This document shows, in pieces, positions 32,902-41,956 of a DNA stretch of 62,608 bases. The stretch's first letter is position 1, and the number at the start of each line of letters is the position of its first letter. The position numbers were made by a program, and so were the translations under genes. Origin of the DNA: Prevotella sp. (lineage in GTDB: Bacteria > Bacteroidota > Bacteroidia > Bacteroidales > Bacteroidaceae); contig JAFTFG010000023.1 of assembly GCA_017449675.1 (NCBI GenBank), positions 1 through 62,608 on the forward strand. Direction: 5' to 3'. The notes below the pieces were generated by a model that was not told the DNA's origin, did no database searches, and worked only from the letters and a program-made list of their open reading frames with translations.

Positions 32902-33965
32902 TACATCCAGATAGTCGAACCTTGGAGTGGATTGAGAATGTTGCCAGAAAGAACCATGTGAAAGACATTGCACTGGCAGAAAAGGCCATCAGGGCTTTTT
33001 CGTTGCTTGAGGCTTTGGTACGCTCCGGCTGTCCGCTCCTGTTCAAAGGAGGAACGGCAGAGATGTTGCATTTGAACAGTGCCAGACGACTATCCGTTGA
33101 TGTAGATATCATTTGTCCCCCAGACACACTGATAGAAGACTATTTAAAAGTCTATTCAGCAGAATACGGTTTTGGGGACGTTGAACTGGTGGAGCGAATT
33201 TCCCGCACAGACATACCCAAGAAACACGCTAAGTATTATTATCAGGTTTCGTATCCTGCAGGTGGCAGACAAGACAAGGTTTTGTTGGATGTCTTGTTTG
33301 AAGAGAACCATTATTCCCAGGTCGTATCCCTGCCTATCCAGAGTCCTTTCTTGAAAACGGAAGGGGAACCGATAATGGTTAACCTGCCCAGTTATCAGGA
33401 CATGCTTGGTGACAAACTCACTGCCTTTGCACCACATACCACTGGAATACCTTTCTTTAAGGGCGAGAAGGATTGTTCAATGGAGATCAACAAACAGTTG
33501 TTCGATATCGCATCCTTGTTTGACTTGACAAATGACTTGTCAATCACATCCAAGACCTTCCGCAAGTTCGCTGCCATTGAGTTGCTATATCGTAAGTCAG
33601 ACCCGTCGAAACTTCAAGATGTTCTTGATGACATTTTCAATACATCCCGTTGTATTTGTCTCAGAGGCCTTGAAAACCCAGAAGAGTTCAAACTACTCCA
33701 AAATGGCATAGGTAAGGTACGCAGTTTCATCCATAGCGAAAACTATGGTCTCGACAGTGCCATTATCAATGCATCCAAAGCAGCCTATCTCAGTAAACTC
33801 ATTGAGAAAGGCATATCAGAGGTTCGTCATTTCTCTTCAGATAATGAGCAAGAATTGCTTAGTGCCCTAATTGTTGAGCCGCTGCCTACTAAATTCAATA
33901 AGTTCAAGAAGAGCAACATTGAAGCCTTCTTCTATTGGAACGAAATTCAAAAACTGATAAGATGA
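32898..33965 (+). CDS. AbiEii/AbiGii-family nucleotidyltransferase toxin
   Basis: 355 residues with the minimal nucleotidyltransferase signature: L-F-K-G-G-T-A-E-M-L near 50, then R-R-L-S-V-D-V-D-I near 64-72 (metal-binding aspartates), and the third acid within L-L-D-V-L-F near 133. Typical helices follow (D-M-L-G-D-K-L-T-A-F). Members of this family block growth by modifying tRNA or other targets with nucleotides and are held in check by AbiEi. The length is at the upper end for the family but all motifs are intact. Its stop codon (33963-33965) directly abuts the stop codon of the convergent YhcH-like gene, with no base between. Confidence 0.85.
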   Translation: MIHPDSRTLEWIENVARKNHVKDIALAEKAIRAFSLLEALVRSGCPLLFKGGTAEMLHLNSARRLSVDVDIICPPDTLIEDYLKVYSAEYGFGDVELVERISRTDIPKKHAKYYYQVSYPAGGRQDKVLLDVLFEENHYSQVVSLPIQSPFLKTEGEPIMVNLPSYQDMLGDKLTAFAPHTTGIPFFKGEKDCSMEINKQLFDIASLFDLTNDLSITSKTFRKFAAIELLYRKSDPSKLQDVLDDIFNTSRCICLRGLENPEEFKLLQNGIGKVRSFIHSENYGLDSAIINASKAAYLSKLIEKGISEVRHFSSDNEQELLSALIVEPLPTKFNKFKKSNIEAFFYWNEIQKLIR

Positions 33966-34568
33966 TTACTCCTTATAATCCATCTTGACAACGATAACCC
34001 GGATCTTCTGGTCATCGTTTTTCTTTTGGTTATGCAACTTGGCAATGTGCCAGTCGGTAGGAAAGAAGATGACGAACTGACCGGCCTTGACATCAAAGAA
34101 GTTGGTTTTCTCCTTCACGAAGTTATAGCGCATCACGTCTTTCTTGTCGTCATATGGGATCTTGACCGTACTCGACTCATGATCCAGCAAGGCAAACCCC
34201 TCGGTACCCTTCACCACCAACTGGAAGTCTATCTTCTTACGATGGCTCTCCGTACCACGTTTCTCCAGCGGCCCGTTCTCCGAATCCTCTACGCTGGCTA
34301 CCAACGTAGAACCCTCAATGGGGTGCTTGCCCTTGGGGATAGCCAACAAGTCGGTGTTACAAAGCCACTGATAGAGCACGTCCCACTGTTCCTTGTTCTT
34401 CTGATACTGACGGTAGAACTCGTCGATGTTCAATGTCTTATGGGGCTTGGCCTTCTTCAGACTGCTCCACTCACTCTTCTTCAACCACTGTTTGGCTTCC
34501 TTACTCGTCTGTGCCGCTACCGCTATCGCCAGTAGACTCAGCACCATGCATGTCATTACTCTTTTCAT
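33966..34568 (-). CDS. Secreted YhcH/YjgK/YiaL-family protein
   Basis: 200 residues with a signal peptide (V-M-T-C-M-V-L-S-L-L-A-I-A-V-A-A-Q). The rest matches the DUF386/YhcH cupin-like family: H-P-I-E-G-S near 83, E-S-H-R-K-K-I-D-F-Q near 106-115, E-G-F-A-L-L near 124, F-V-I-F-F-P-T-D-W-H-I-A-K-L near 170, including histidines and glutamates that bind a metal in the family. Relatives act as sugar mutarotase or anomerase-like enzymes, mostly in the cytoplasm, so export is unusual. Last gene of the rhamnogalacturonan operon, 18 bases after the GH2 gene; processing of a released galactose or uronate is inferred. Confidence 0.82.
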   Translation of the reverse strand: MKRVMTCMVLSLLAIAVAAQTSKEAKQWLKKSEWSSLKKAKPHKTLNIDEFYRQYQKNKEQWDVLYQWLCNTDLLAIPKGKHPIEGSTLVASVEDSENGPLEKRGTESHRKKIDFQLVVKGTEGFALLDHESSTVKIPYDDKKDVMRYNFVKEKTNFFDVKAGQFVIFFPTDWHIAKLHNQKKNDDQKIRVIVVKMDYKE

Positions 34569-34586
34569 ATTATACGGAGTGAAAAA

Positions 34587-37500
34587 CTACTTCTTTATTT
34601 GCTCATGAAACGCCATCTCGATGATACTCAACATGTTCGACTTAGAAGGCTTGGTCGACACCTTATTCTTGGCCGCCAACTCCGTCATAGAGCCGAAGGC
34701 CTCTTTCACGGTAGCAGGTCCGATCATCCGGATCTCATAACGGTCGGTCTTCACTGGTTCTGCGATATCGATGTAACAGTCACCGAGTGTCTTGTCTGTA
34801 TAGCCCTCCCATACAAGTTTACTGTCAGCATATACCTGTAGCGGGTAACTGGTACGACGGAAGCCGTCCATGCGTAAGGCTATACGCCTGATTGATGCCG
34901 GACGGGCAAGGGTCACCTTCACCCAAGCATTCTCCAGTTTACCGTCACTCTTCCATAGAGAAGCATGGTCCTTCTCACTGTTCTCGTTGTCATCGAACAT
35001 CAAATGGGCCTTATCACGATTGACAGGAACCTCGACCTCCTTGATGCCGACAGTAGCGTAATGCTGCTCATAGGATGATGTTACGGGTGTCTCCCCCCGA
35101 TCAAGGTAATGAGGCAGGACAGACGACCAGTCGGCCTCGATGACCTTACCGCCGGCATCCACATAGAACCCGTCTTTTTGTGGACATGGCACCGTCGTGG
35201 CAGACAGTGATACCGGCTGGTATCCCTGTGCCTTAGCCGTCAGCGTGACTGTGCCAGCATCCAACGTGGAGCGTACCATCACACGGATGACACCGGCCTC
35301 AAGCATCAGTTCCTGGGATAGAACACCATTGGTATCCCTGCTATGCCCGCCTTCAGCGGTTATCTCACCCTCGGTGACCGGCTCAGCGACCGCATTCTGT
35401 GCTTTCTCCTCTTCGCTGACAACACCACTGACCCCACCAAGATATTCACCAGGTCCTTTTATGTCGAAAGTAACCATGTCATGGGCTAGAGGATAACGCC
35501 GACCGTCTTTGTCGACCGCCTCAATCTCCGCAATACGGATATCACTGCCGTCGGCACGGAATGCTGACGGAGCATCTATCCACTTCATCTTCAGCGCAAC
35601 AGGTTTTCCGATGGTCTTGACGGTATAACGGGAAGTCTCACGACCGTTCGTCCTGCCAACAGCCTCCAGTGTGCCAGCCTCCCACTTGACATCTTTGAAG
35701 GTAAAGAGGAAAGTATGCGTACGTTCCCCTTTCCCCAGCGATTTACGGTTGAGGAACAGTTCCACCTCGTCGCCCGTAGATGCCACATAGACCAGTTTGG
35801 TAACAGCCTTGCCATCCTTGTCACCGTCTTCGTAGTTCCAATGTCCGATGATATAAGTATGGTCTTTCTCTGTGTCTACCCATCCGTCCCATATGGTCTG
35901 ATGAACAAACCACGAGTCCTTGGCAATACGCATCGCATCCACATCACCGCTGGTACGGTAATTCTTCTCCCCCCGGGCATGGGTATTGGAATCGGAGAAG
36001 ATAATCTTCGCACCACCACTGTTGACACGCAGTCCCTGTCCCGGTCTGGCAAGCCAATATTCGTTCCAGCGAATGATATTCTCTACAGCCAGTCCATCCT
36101 GGTTGTGGTTATAAGCCACCGCACGCTCACCACGATAAAGCGGTCCCTCACCCTCCTGATGATAGGGGTAAGACCACTCGTCCCAATACCGACGGATCCC
36201 CTCATCACGATTATACTCCATCTGCCACATGGGTTTACCGCTACTCTTGTTGACATACAGCATCTCACCCCCATACTCGGCCACTTTCGAGTCGAGCATG
36301 TTACGGGAGCCGATGGCACGTCCGCCATTGGGGTCATACTGGTCACGGATCGCCTTCATCTCAGCCATATGCTCCTCAGTGATCTGGTTGTTGCCACACT
36401 CGTAGAACAGGATGCTGGGATTATTACGGTTATAGATGATGGCATCACGCATCACCTCCGTGCGCTGTCCCCAGCGGCGGTCTGTCACGTCTTTCTCTGA
36501 GTCGCCGGCAGGCATCGCCTGGATTAGTCCCAAACGGTCGAACGACTCGATATCCTGTTTCATCGGCGTGACATGCATCCAACGGAACAAGTTACCGTTA
36601 CATCCCAGTACCAGGCGGTTGGAGTAGTCACTCATCCATGCAGGGACAGAGATGCCTACAGCAGGCCACTCATTGGTACTACGCTGGGCAAAGCCCTTGA
36701 GTTGGATGACACGGTCGTTGAGACAGACCATACCATTCTTGAAATCCGTCTTACGGAAGCCGGTACGGGTGGTTGTCTTGTCAATCACCTTGCCGTCGGC
36801 AGTCAGTGTCGTCTCCACATCGTAGAGATAGCCGTAGCCCCATGACCAGAAATGCAGTCCTGCCACTTTCTGTTCAGCCTTCATCAGCACCGTCTGACCT
36901 GGTTCCACGGTCTGCTCCTGTCCCTTAAACAGAGCCACCAGTGTACCGTCCCTGTCAAGAACCCTCACCTGATAACCCACCTTACGCCCTTGCTGACCGT
37001 CGTTCTTCACCTCCGACTCAGCATGAATGATGGCTGTATGCTGTCTCACCTGATGATGAGTGGCATAGACATAGACCCCTGTGGTCGCTAAATTAGTATA
37101 GAGAGGTAATGTCTGGTAGACATCATCCTGCATGACATGAAGCCATACATTCTTATTGATACCCCCATAGTTGCAGAAGAAATTGCGGTCGTTCCACTGA
37201 TAGCCCGAATGCGTCTCCTTCTGTGCTTTCTCGTTCCATGTACTGATATGCTCTCGATACCGCCAGTCATTGTCGATGAAGACAGCCAATACATTGTCAC
37301 CCTCCCTCTTGATATAAGGTGTCAGGTCGAAGCCAAAGGCCATCACACCATTCTCACCCCATCCCAGTTCCTTCCCGTTCAGGAACACACGGGCAGCAAA
37401 ACGGACACCCTCGAACTCGATGAAGTATTTCTTGGCATGTCTTAACTCCGCAGGCAGCACAAAATGCTTACGATACCAGGCTGTGGTATCTGTCAGTTCA

Positions 37501-37712
37501 TCAATACGCTTACCAAAGGCCTCCTGCTGGTTGTAGGAATGAGGGAGCGTCACTTGCTGCCATGCACTGTCGTCACACTTGGTGCTGAAACTACTCTTCT
37601 CCGCTCCTACTTTTACCAGCCATTTCGCATTGAAGTTATAACGGTCACCTGCCAGAACAGTCAGTGAGACTGTCATCAAAGTCACGAATGCACTGAATAT
37701 TCTCTTCTTCAT
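34587..37712 (-). CDS. GH2-family glycosidase with DUF4982 and F5/8-type C-terminal domains
   Basis: 1041 residues from M-K-K-R-I-F; an earlier in-frame ATG 24 bases upstream overlaps the preceding gene's end. A signal peptide is followed by the sugar-binding jelly roll (W-Q-Q-V-T-L-P-H-S-Y near 53) and immunoglobulin-like domains. The TIM barrel (about 300-580) has the nucleophile region W-Q-M-E-Y-N near 495. The acid/base region reads F-Y-E-C-G-N-N near 434 instead of the usual W-S-x-G-N-E. DUF4982 and a discoidin-like domain (about 880-1010) complete it. Probably an exo-beta-galactosidase or related enzyme trimming side chains of rhamnogalacturonan-I. Seventh gene of the operon. Confidence 0.85.
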   Translation of the reverse strand: MKKRIFSAFVTLMTVSLTVLAGDRYNFNAKWLVKVGAEKSSFSTKCDDSAWQQVTLPHSYNQQEAFGKRIDELTDTTAWYRKHFVLPAELRHAKKYFIEFEGVRFAARVFLNGKELGWGENGVMAFGFDLTPYIKREGDNVLAVFIDNDWRYREHISTWNEKAQKETHSGYQWNDRNFFCNYGGINKNVWLHVMQDDVYQTLPLYTNLATTGVYVYATHHQVRQHTAIIHAESEVKNDGQQGRKVGYQVRVLDRDGTLVALFKGQEQTVEPGQTVLMKAEQKVAGLHFWSWGYGYLYDVETTLTADGKVIDKTTTRTGFRKTDFKNGMVCLNDRVIQLKGFAQRSTNEWPAVGISVPAWMSDYSNRLVLGCNGNLFRWMHVTPMKQDIESFDRLGLIQAMPAGDSEKDVTDRRWGQRTEVMRDAIIYNRNNPSILFYECGNNQITEEHMAEMKAIRDQYDPNGGRAIGSRNMLDSKVAEYGGEMLYVNKSSGKPMWQMEYNRDEGIRRYWDEWSYPYHQEGEGPLYRGERAVAYNHNQDGLAVENIIRWNEYWLARPGQGLRVNSGGAKIIFSDSNTHARGEKNYRTSGDVDAMRIAKDSWFVHQTIWDGWVDTEKDHTYIIGHWNYEDGDKDGKAVTKLVYVASTGDEVELFLNRKSLGKGERTHTFLFTFKDVKWEAGTLEAVGRTNGRETSRYTVKTIGKPVALKMKWIDAPSAFRADGSDIRIAEIEAVDKDGRRYPLAHDMVTFDIKGPGEYLGGVSGVVSEEEKAQNAVAEPVTEGEITAEGGHSRDTNGVLSQELMLEAGVIRVMVRSTLDAGTVTLTAKAQGYQPVSLSATTVPCPQKDGFYVDAGGKVIEADWSSVLPHYLDRGETPVTSSYEQHYATVGIKEVEVPVNRDKAHLMFDDNENSEKDHASLWKSDGKLENAWVKVTLARPASIRRIALRMDGFRRTSYPLQVYADSKLVWEGYTDKTLGDCYIDIAEPVKTDRYEIRMIGPATVKEAFGSMTELAAKNKVSTKPSKSNMLSIIEMAFHEQIKK

Positions 37713-37735
37713 CTGTCTTTTGTTATAGATATCCA

Positions 37736-40700
37736 TTATTTGACGACCTCTAGGCGTACACTGCCTGTCAACCCGGAGGTTATGAGTTTATCATCCGGCT
37801 TCGCCAACGGATGGGTCTGACGCATGAGACGCTCACCCTCCGGGCGGTTGGCATCACCCACCAGACGATTCCATAAACAGTTGGCGACCTGAATCTCCAA
37901 CCGGTTAGTACCTTTCTGAATATAGGGAGTGATGTCGAGTGTCCAAGGGGCACACCATACCGTACCAGCCTCCTGACCGTTGACAAACACCTGTGCCACT
38001 GCCGACACCCCACTGAGAGCGAGGCGATAGGCAGCCTGCGCATCTTTCTGCTTCACGCTGAAGGTATTGGTATAGGTTGCCGTACCTGAGTAATAACGAA
38101 TCAGCGGGTTGTCATACTTCGACCAGTCAGTCAACTGTTCCATCGTGACAGACTTCTCCGGACCACCCGTCTTCGCATCGAACATCACCTGCCAAGATCC
38201 TGTCACCTCCTGCACAGACTGCACCGTAACAGGAAGTTGGGGAGCCGTAGACGGAAGATCACTGAACACGATAAAGCACGACTCACGAGGGGAAAGTGTC
38301 AAACGGTCTGGCGAGATCGCATAACGCTGCCCCGTCACAGGATTCCACCATTCGGCATTTCTGAATCGGGTATTGAAGACGACAGGTCCACTGACCGTCT
38401 CGTCGCTATGGTTGTCGAGATAATAGATATCCTCTATGGCCGTACGGCGATGACAGAAATAGAGACGGTCGGCCGACGGCATATCCACATCAGGTCTCAT
38501 ACCGGCAGCACGGAGTGCATCAGACAAAGAGACACCACTGTGCGGATCCCAGATATGAGCCCCTGCCCGACGCAACTCATCCACCTTTTGCCGAGCAGCT
38601 GGTGTCAGTTCCTCATCCCTCGGTAATAACATCATCCCATAGGTGATACCGTCTGGAAGGACCAGTCTACCCTGCTCCACCCTCATACGGTGTAACAGTA
38701 CATCTGTGGTAAAGGCATCGAAGTCATAGCCCTGCGGTATATCAGGCAACAGATGGCCTAAGATACGTTTAGGGACATCATCACCCAGATAGAGGCAGAG
38801 GTCGGCCACCGGCTTCCCCTGACGGAGCATCCAGGAGGTACGTGTCTGGTAATCCCAGAAGCCACGACTCATCGGCCACTGGGTATTCATACGGTTCAAT
38901 ACATACTGGCGGCCATTGGCCGTATTCAGTCCCCTTCCATCCACCCAGGGCTGATAGGCTACGGCGCAGACCACAAACTCATTGATGCCGAAACAGTAGG
39001 CATAGTCAGCCAGAGACTTGACCTGTGCCAAGGTATGCTTGTAGGAGATATCCGTAAAAGCCTCGCCAGAGGCAATCTGCTTGCCATAGACATGAGCGGC
39101 ACTCGAACAGTCCTTGATATCGTAGTTACCTTCTCGTTGATACCCCCAGAACTCTCCCTGTGGTTTGTCCACCATCCGCTTCACCTCAATATTATCACCA
39201 GGGAAGCAGAGGGCACCGCCGATAGCCTGGGCGGTCAGTGTCAGACCCTCAGCATGACACAGGCGGTTGAACTCCCCAAAATAGTTAACGGTAATCAGAT
39301 CACTGATCGTACGACGTAAGTCACCCAAGAACCGGCTACTCTGTCTGCTGTCATCAACCACCATACCTACCATCGCAGGCAGATAGGTTTTCATATCATA
39401 GCCCCGCAGCCGTTGGAAGTCAGCCGGCATCGTTGCCGTCCAATTCTGAGGACCGGCCTCATGACTATCCATACAGACACCCTCTAACACACCGCCATGA
39501 GCACGGATACTGTCGATGACTGGTTTGGTGTAACTCTGCCAGTGCAGACGGACTGCGTCAGCAGACAACTTATCACACTCCAGTCCGAGATGTGCCTCAC
39601 GGCCATGTTTAGTATGTCCACCCGTACTGACAGCCACGAAACGCATGACGAGCCACTGTCCCCGAGGAGCCTGCCAGTGTAGCGTACCGTCGGCATCCAT
39701 CATCGTCGTCAGGTCGATGATCTGGTTGGCATGAATGGTCTCCACCTTATTATATTGGGGCGTTTTGTCGTCGTCGATAAACTCCGGCATCCAACAGGCT
39801 TTCTCCTCCCATTCATCAATACAGGCCCGGGCAGAGATCACGACCTCACCGAATGACACCTTCTCCTTCCCGTTCAGTGACACTCGGAAATAACGCCCCT
39901 GCACAGCAGGGAAGGCAATGGTCTGCTGCTTCACACCTCCCAGACTGCGATACTTAGGATGCAGATCACACACCTTGGTATAATGCTCACCATCTGCGGA
40001 CGCCTCCAGCACACCGATATCCGGCAGTTCACGATAGCCGGCACCATAGAAACGATGAGGGTCGGCTATATCCAACGGACGATGGGTCTTAGGAACAGGC
40101 ATAGACGAGGTACGGGCTTTCCCGATGGGTGTCACCTCGTAGGTGATACTACGAGCCGTAAACAACTGGCCGAAGTCATAGACTAATTGGTTGTCGGCCT
40201 CACCGCTACGCACGGCCTTCAATATTCTAGAGTCACCCAGAAGTGTCTCACTATACGGGACAGCCAGTACTGCCACCTCCTGATGCCAGTTACGATGCCG
40301 ACGAGGCAGTGGCAGTCTACAGGAAACTTGTTGACCGCCCTCCACCAGACACTCAACCATCGCCAACCGCTGCATGCCCTTATCGGGAGTGATCCATTTT
40401 CCTCCAGCCACATAACCGTTACCCACATTGATCTCGAAACTCAACCCGAGACGACGGGCTTCCTGTGAGGCAAAGATCAGGTCTTGCCACCATTTGGGTG
40501 ACAATAGTTCATCGGCGCCCTCTCCCTTGCCATGCACCTGGTCGTAATAGACGACCCCGCCTACTCCCTGTTGCTTGAAAGCCTCCAGATCAGCGGTAAT
40601 ACCCTCTCGGGTGGTCGGTGTCTCCCCAAAGAACCACCATACCTTCGTGCGAGCCGTATCCTGTGGATGCAGAAAACCATAGGTCAGCGAAGACACCTTG

Positions 40701-40768
40701 TCCTCAGCCATCACCTGACTGAGGACAATCGTCAGAAACACTATTAATAATCCGCTCCGTCTCATCAA
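37736..40768 (-). CDS. GH106 alpha-L-rhamnosidase (first copy)
   Basis: 1010 residues with a signal peptide (L-T-I-V-L-S-Q-V-M-A). The GH106 pattern is clear: V-W-W-F-F-G-E-T-P-T-T-R near 45, G-V-G-G-V-V-Y-Y-D near 70, W-W-Q-D-L near 93, the barrel segment M-D-S-H-E-A-G-P-Q-N-W near 435, and S-G-E-A-F near 573. Then come A-E-W-W-N-P-V-T-G and a C-terminal beta domain with V-F-V-N-G-Q-E-A-G-T-V-W. GH106 enzymes remove terminal alpha-L-rhamnose from rhamnogalacturonan fragments with inversion and calcium. It lies between GH43 and GH2 genes with 14-23 base gaps. Confidence 0.92.
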   Translation of the reverse strand: MMRRSGLLIVFLTIVLSQVMAEDKVSSLTYGFLHPQDTARTKVWWFFGETPTTREGITADLEAFKQQGVGGVVYYDQVHGKGEGADELLSPKWWQDLIFASQEARRLGLSFEINVGNGYVAGGKWITPDKGMQRLAMVECLVEGGQQVSCRLPLPRRHRNWHQEVAVLAVPYSETLLGDSRILKAVRSGEADNQLVYDFGQLFTARSITYEVTPIGKARTSSMPVPKTHRPLDIADPHRFYGAGYRELPDIGVLEASADGEHYTKVCDLHPKYRSLGGVKQQTIAFPAVQGRYFRVSLNGKEKVSFGEVVISARACIDEWEEKACWMPEFIDDDKTPQYNKVETIHANQIIDLTTMMDADGTLHWQAPRGQWLVMRFVAVSTGGHTKHGREAHLGLECDKLSADAVRLHWQSYTKPVIDSIRAHGGVLEGVCMDSHEAGPQNWTATMPADFQRLRGYDMKTYLPAMVGMVVDDSRQSSRFLGDLRRTISDLITVNYFGEFNRLCHAEGLTLTAQAIGGALCFPGDNIEVKRMVDKPQGEFWGYQREGNYDIKDCSSAAHVYGKQIASGEAFTDISYKHTLAQVKSLADYAYCFGINEFVVCAVAYQPWVDGRGLNTANGRQYVLNRMNTQWPMSRGFWDYQTRTSWMLRQGKPVADLCLYLGDDVPKRILGHLLPDIPQGYDFDAFTTDVLLHRMRVEQGRLVLPDGITYGMMLLPRDEELTPAARQKVDELRRAGAHIWDPHSGVSLSDALRAAGMRPDVDMPSADRLYFCHRRTAIEDIYYLDNHSDETVSGPVVFNTRFRNAEWWNPVTGQRYAISPDRLTLSPRESCFIVFSDLPSTAPQLPVTVQSVQEVTGSWQVMFDAKTGGPEKSVTMEQLTDWSKYDNPLIRYYSGTATYTNTFSVKQKDAQAAYRLALSGVSAVAQVFVNGQEAGTVWCAPWTLDITPYIQKGTNRLEIQVANCLWNRLVGDANRPEGERLMRQTHPLAKPDDKLITSGLTGSVRLEVVK

Positions 40769-40782
40769 TCCCTTATTACAGA

Positions 40783-41943
40783 TTATTCAAAGTCTTCCAG
40801 TCGCCACTCATCACGCCACTCAATGGTAGGCTTACCGTCGGCATCAAAGGTGACGGGCAGGAACACATAAGTGGCATCCTTGGTCGTCTCCCACTCATCA
40901 CGCACCATGTCACGCTTGTCTTTGACCTGCGGGGCAGTATAGTCGCGATCAAAAGCCTTATGATCCTTGAACTCCTGCTCATACCATTTGGCCCGTTCAC
41001 GAGGAATCTGAGTACCAGCCAGTTGCGGGAGCCAACGGTCAGCCAGTGATACAAAGAGGTCTTTCTTACCTGGAATCCTGATGACACTGGTTATCTGCGA
41101 ACAGAATGACGAGGCAGTACTATCGTTGATATGCGGATCACCCAGATCAGTATACTCCCCATGATAGTCGACGAACACACAGACCCGTGACGGGTTGGGA
41201 GTATAACCTGTCGTACCAGAGGTAAACAGATAATGCTTGCCATCACGGTAGAAATGTGATGGAGCCTCACGAGTATAGGGCACATGCTGGTCGGGGAAAT
41301 GCACACTATACTTCTCAGTAACTCCCGTGAAGTCATTATTCAACTCCGCACAGATCAGTTCACAGTGCGGACGCTCAAACCACACATAGCCCTGGCCTGT
41401 CTCGGAATCACAATACATATCGAAGTCACCCACCCCGAAGCCCTCGGGTTTGAGACTCCTGACATACTCATAAGGACCCGTAAACTCATCGGCCTGCATG
41501 ATCACGAAATAACCATCTGTATCCATCGATTTGATCCAGCACACCCACTTGCCGGTACGAGGATTATGCAAGATATGAGGACGGTCCAGTGTCTGCGAGA
41601 AATGCAGGGGTGATGTCGCATTGACGGTATCAGGCTCGATGATCAGTCCCAGGTCCTCCCAGTTGTAGAAGTCCGTTGAGCGATAGGCACGGATGCCCCA
41701 TGTCCACACATTACTGCCCAGCGTAGTAAACTCCTTATTCTCACCATACCAATAATAGACACCGTCTTGTTCAAACACCTGGAAGCCATGAGCCTGAATG
41801 GGGTTGCCATTCGTGTCGAGCCATACCTGTCCAGGTTTGATACTGTGGTAGGCCGCATCGTCCTGGGCCTTCTGTGAACAGGAAGTCCAAGACAGCAGTG
41901 CCAAGCCCATCAGTGTGAGATTTACTTTGATCTTCTTCATCAT
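40783..41943 (-). CDS. GH43-like glycosidase lipoprotein
   Basis: 386 residues with a lipoprotein signal (L-L-S-W-T-S-C-S). The five-bladed propeller starts G-Q-V-W-L-D-T-N-G-N-P-I-Q-A-H-G, with Y-Y-W-Y-G-E-N-K near 65, the D-R-P-H-I-L segment near 120, and E-A-P-S-H-F near 235, all typical of GH43 exo-galactanase/arabinosidase-like groups. It ends E-W-R-D-E-W-R-L-E-D-F-E, the same as the C-terminus of the neighbouring GH28-GH43 fusion. Lipidation suggests surface or periplasmic anchoring. The probable job is to remove galactose or arabinose from rhamnogalacturonan side chains. A tandem duplicate of the GH43 half of the next gene upstream. Confidence 0.85.
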   Translation of the reverse strand: MMKKIKVNLTLMGLALLSWTSCSQKAQDDAAYHSIKPGQVWLDTNGNPIQAHGFQVFEQDGVYYWYGENKEFTTLGSNVWTWGIRAYRSTDFYNWEDLGLIIEPDTVNATSPLHFSQTLDRPHILHNPRTGKWVCWIKSMDTDGYFVIMQADEFTGPYEYVRSLKPEGFGVGDFDMYCDSETGQGYVWFERPHCELICAELNNDFTGVTEKYSVHFPDQHVPYTREAPSHFYRDGKHYLFTSGTTGYTPNPSRVCVFVDYHGEYTDLGDPHINDSTASSFCSQITSVIRIPGKKDLFVSLADRWLPQLAGTQIPRERAKWYEQEFKDHKAFDRDYTAPQVKDKRDMVRDEWETTKDATYVFLPVTFDADGKPTIEWRDEWRLEDFE

Positions 41944-41956
41944 CCTTTATACTTCC

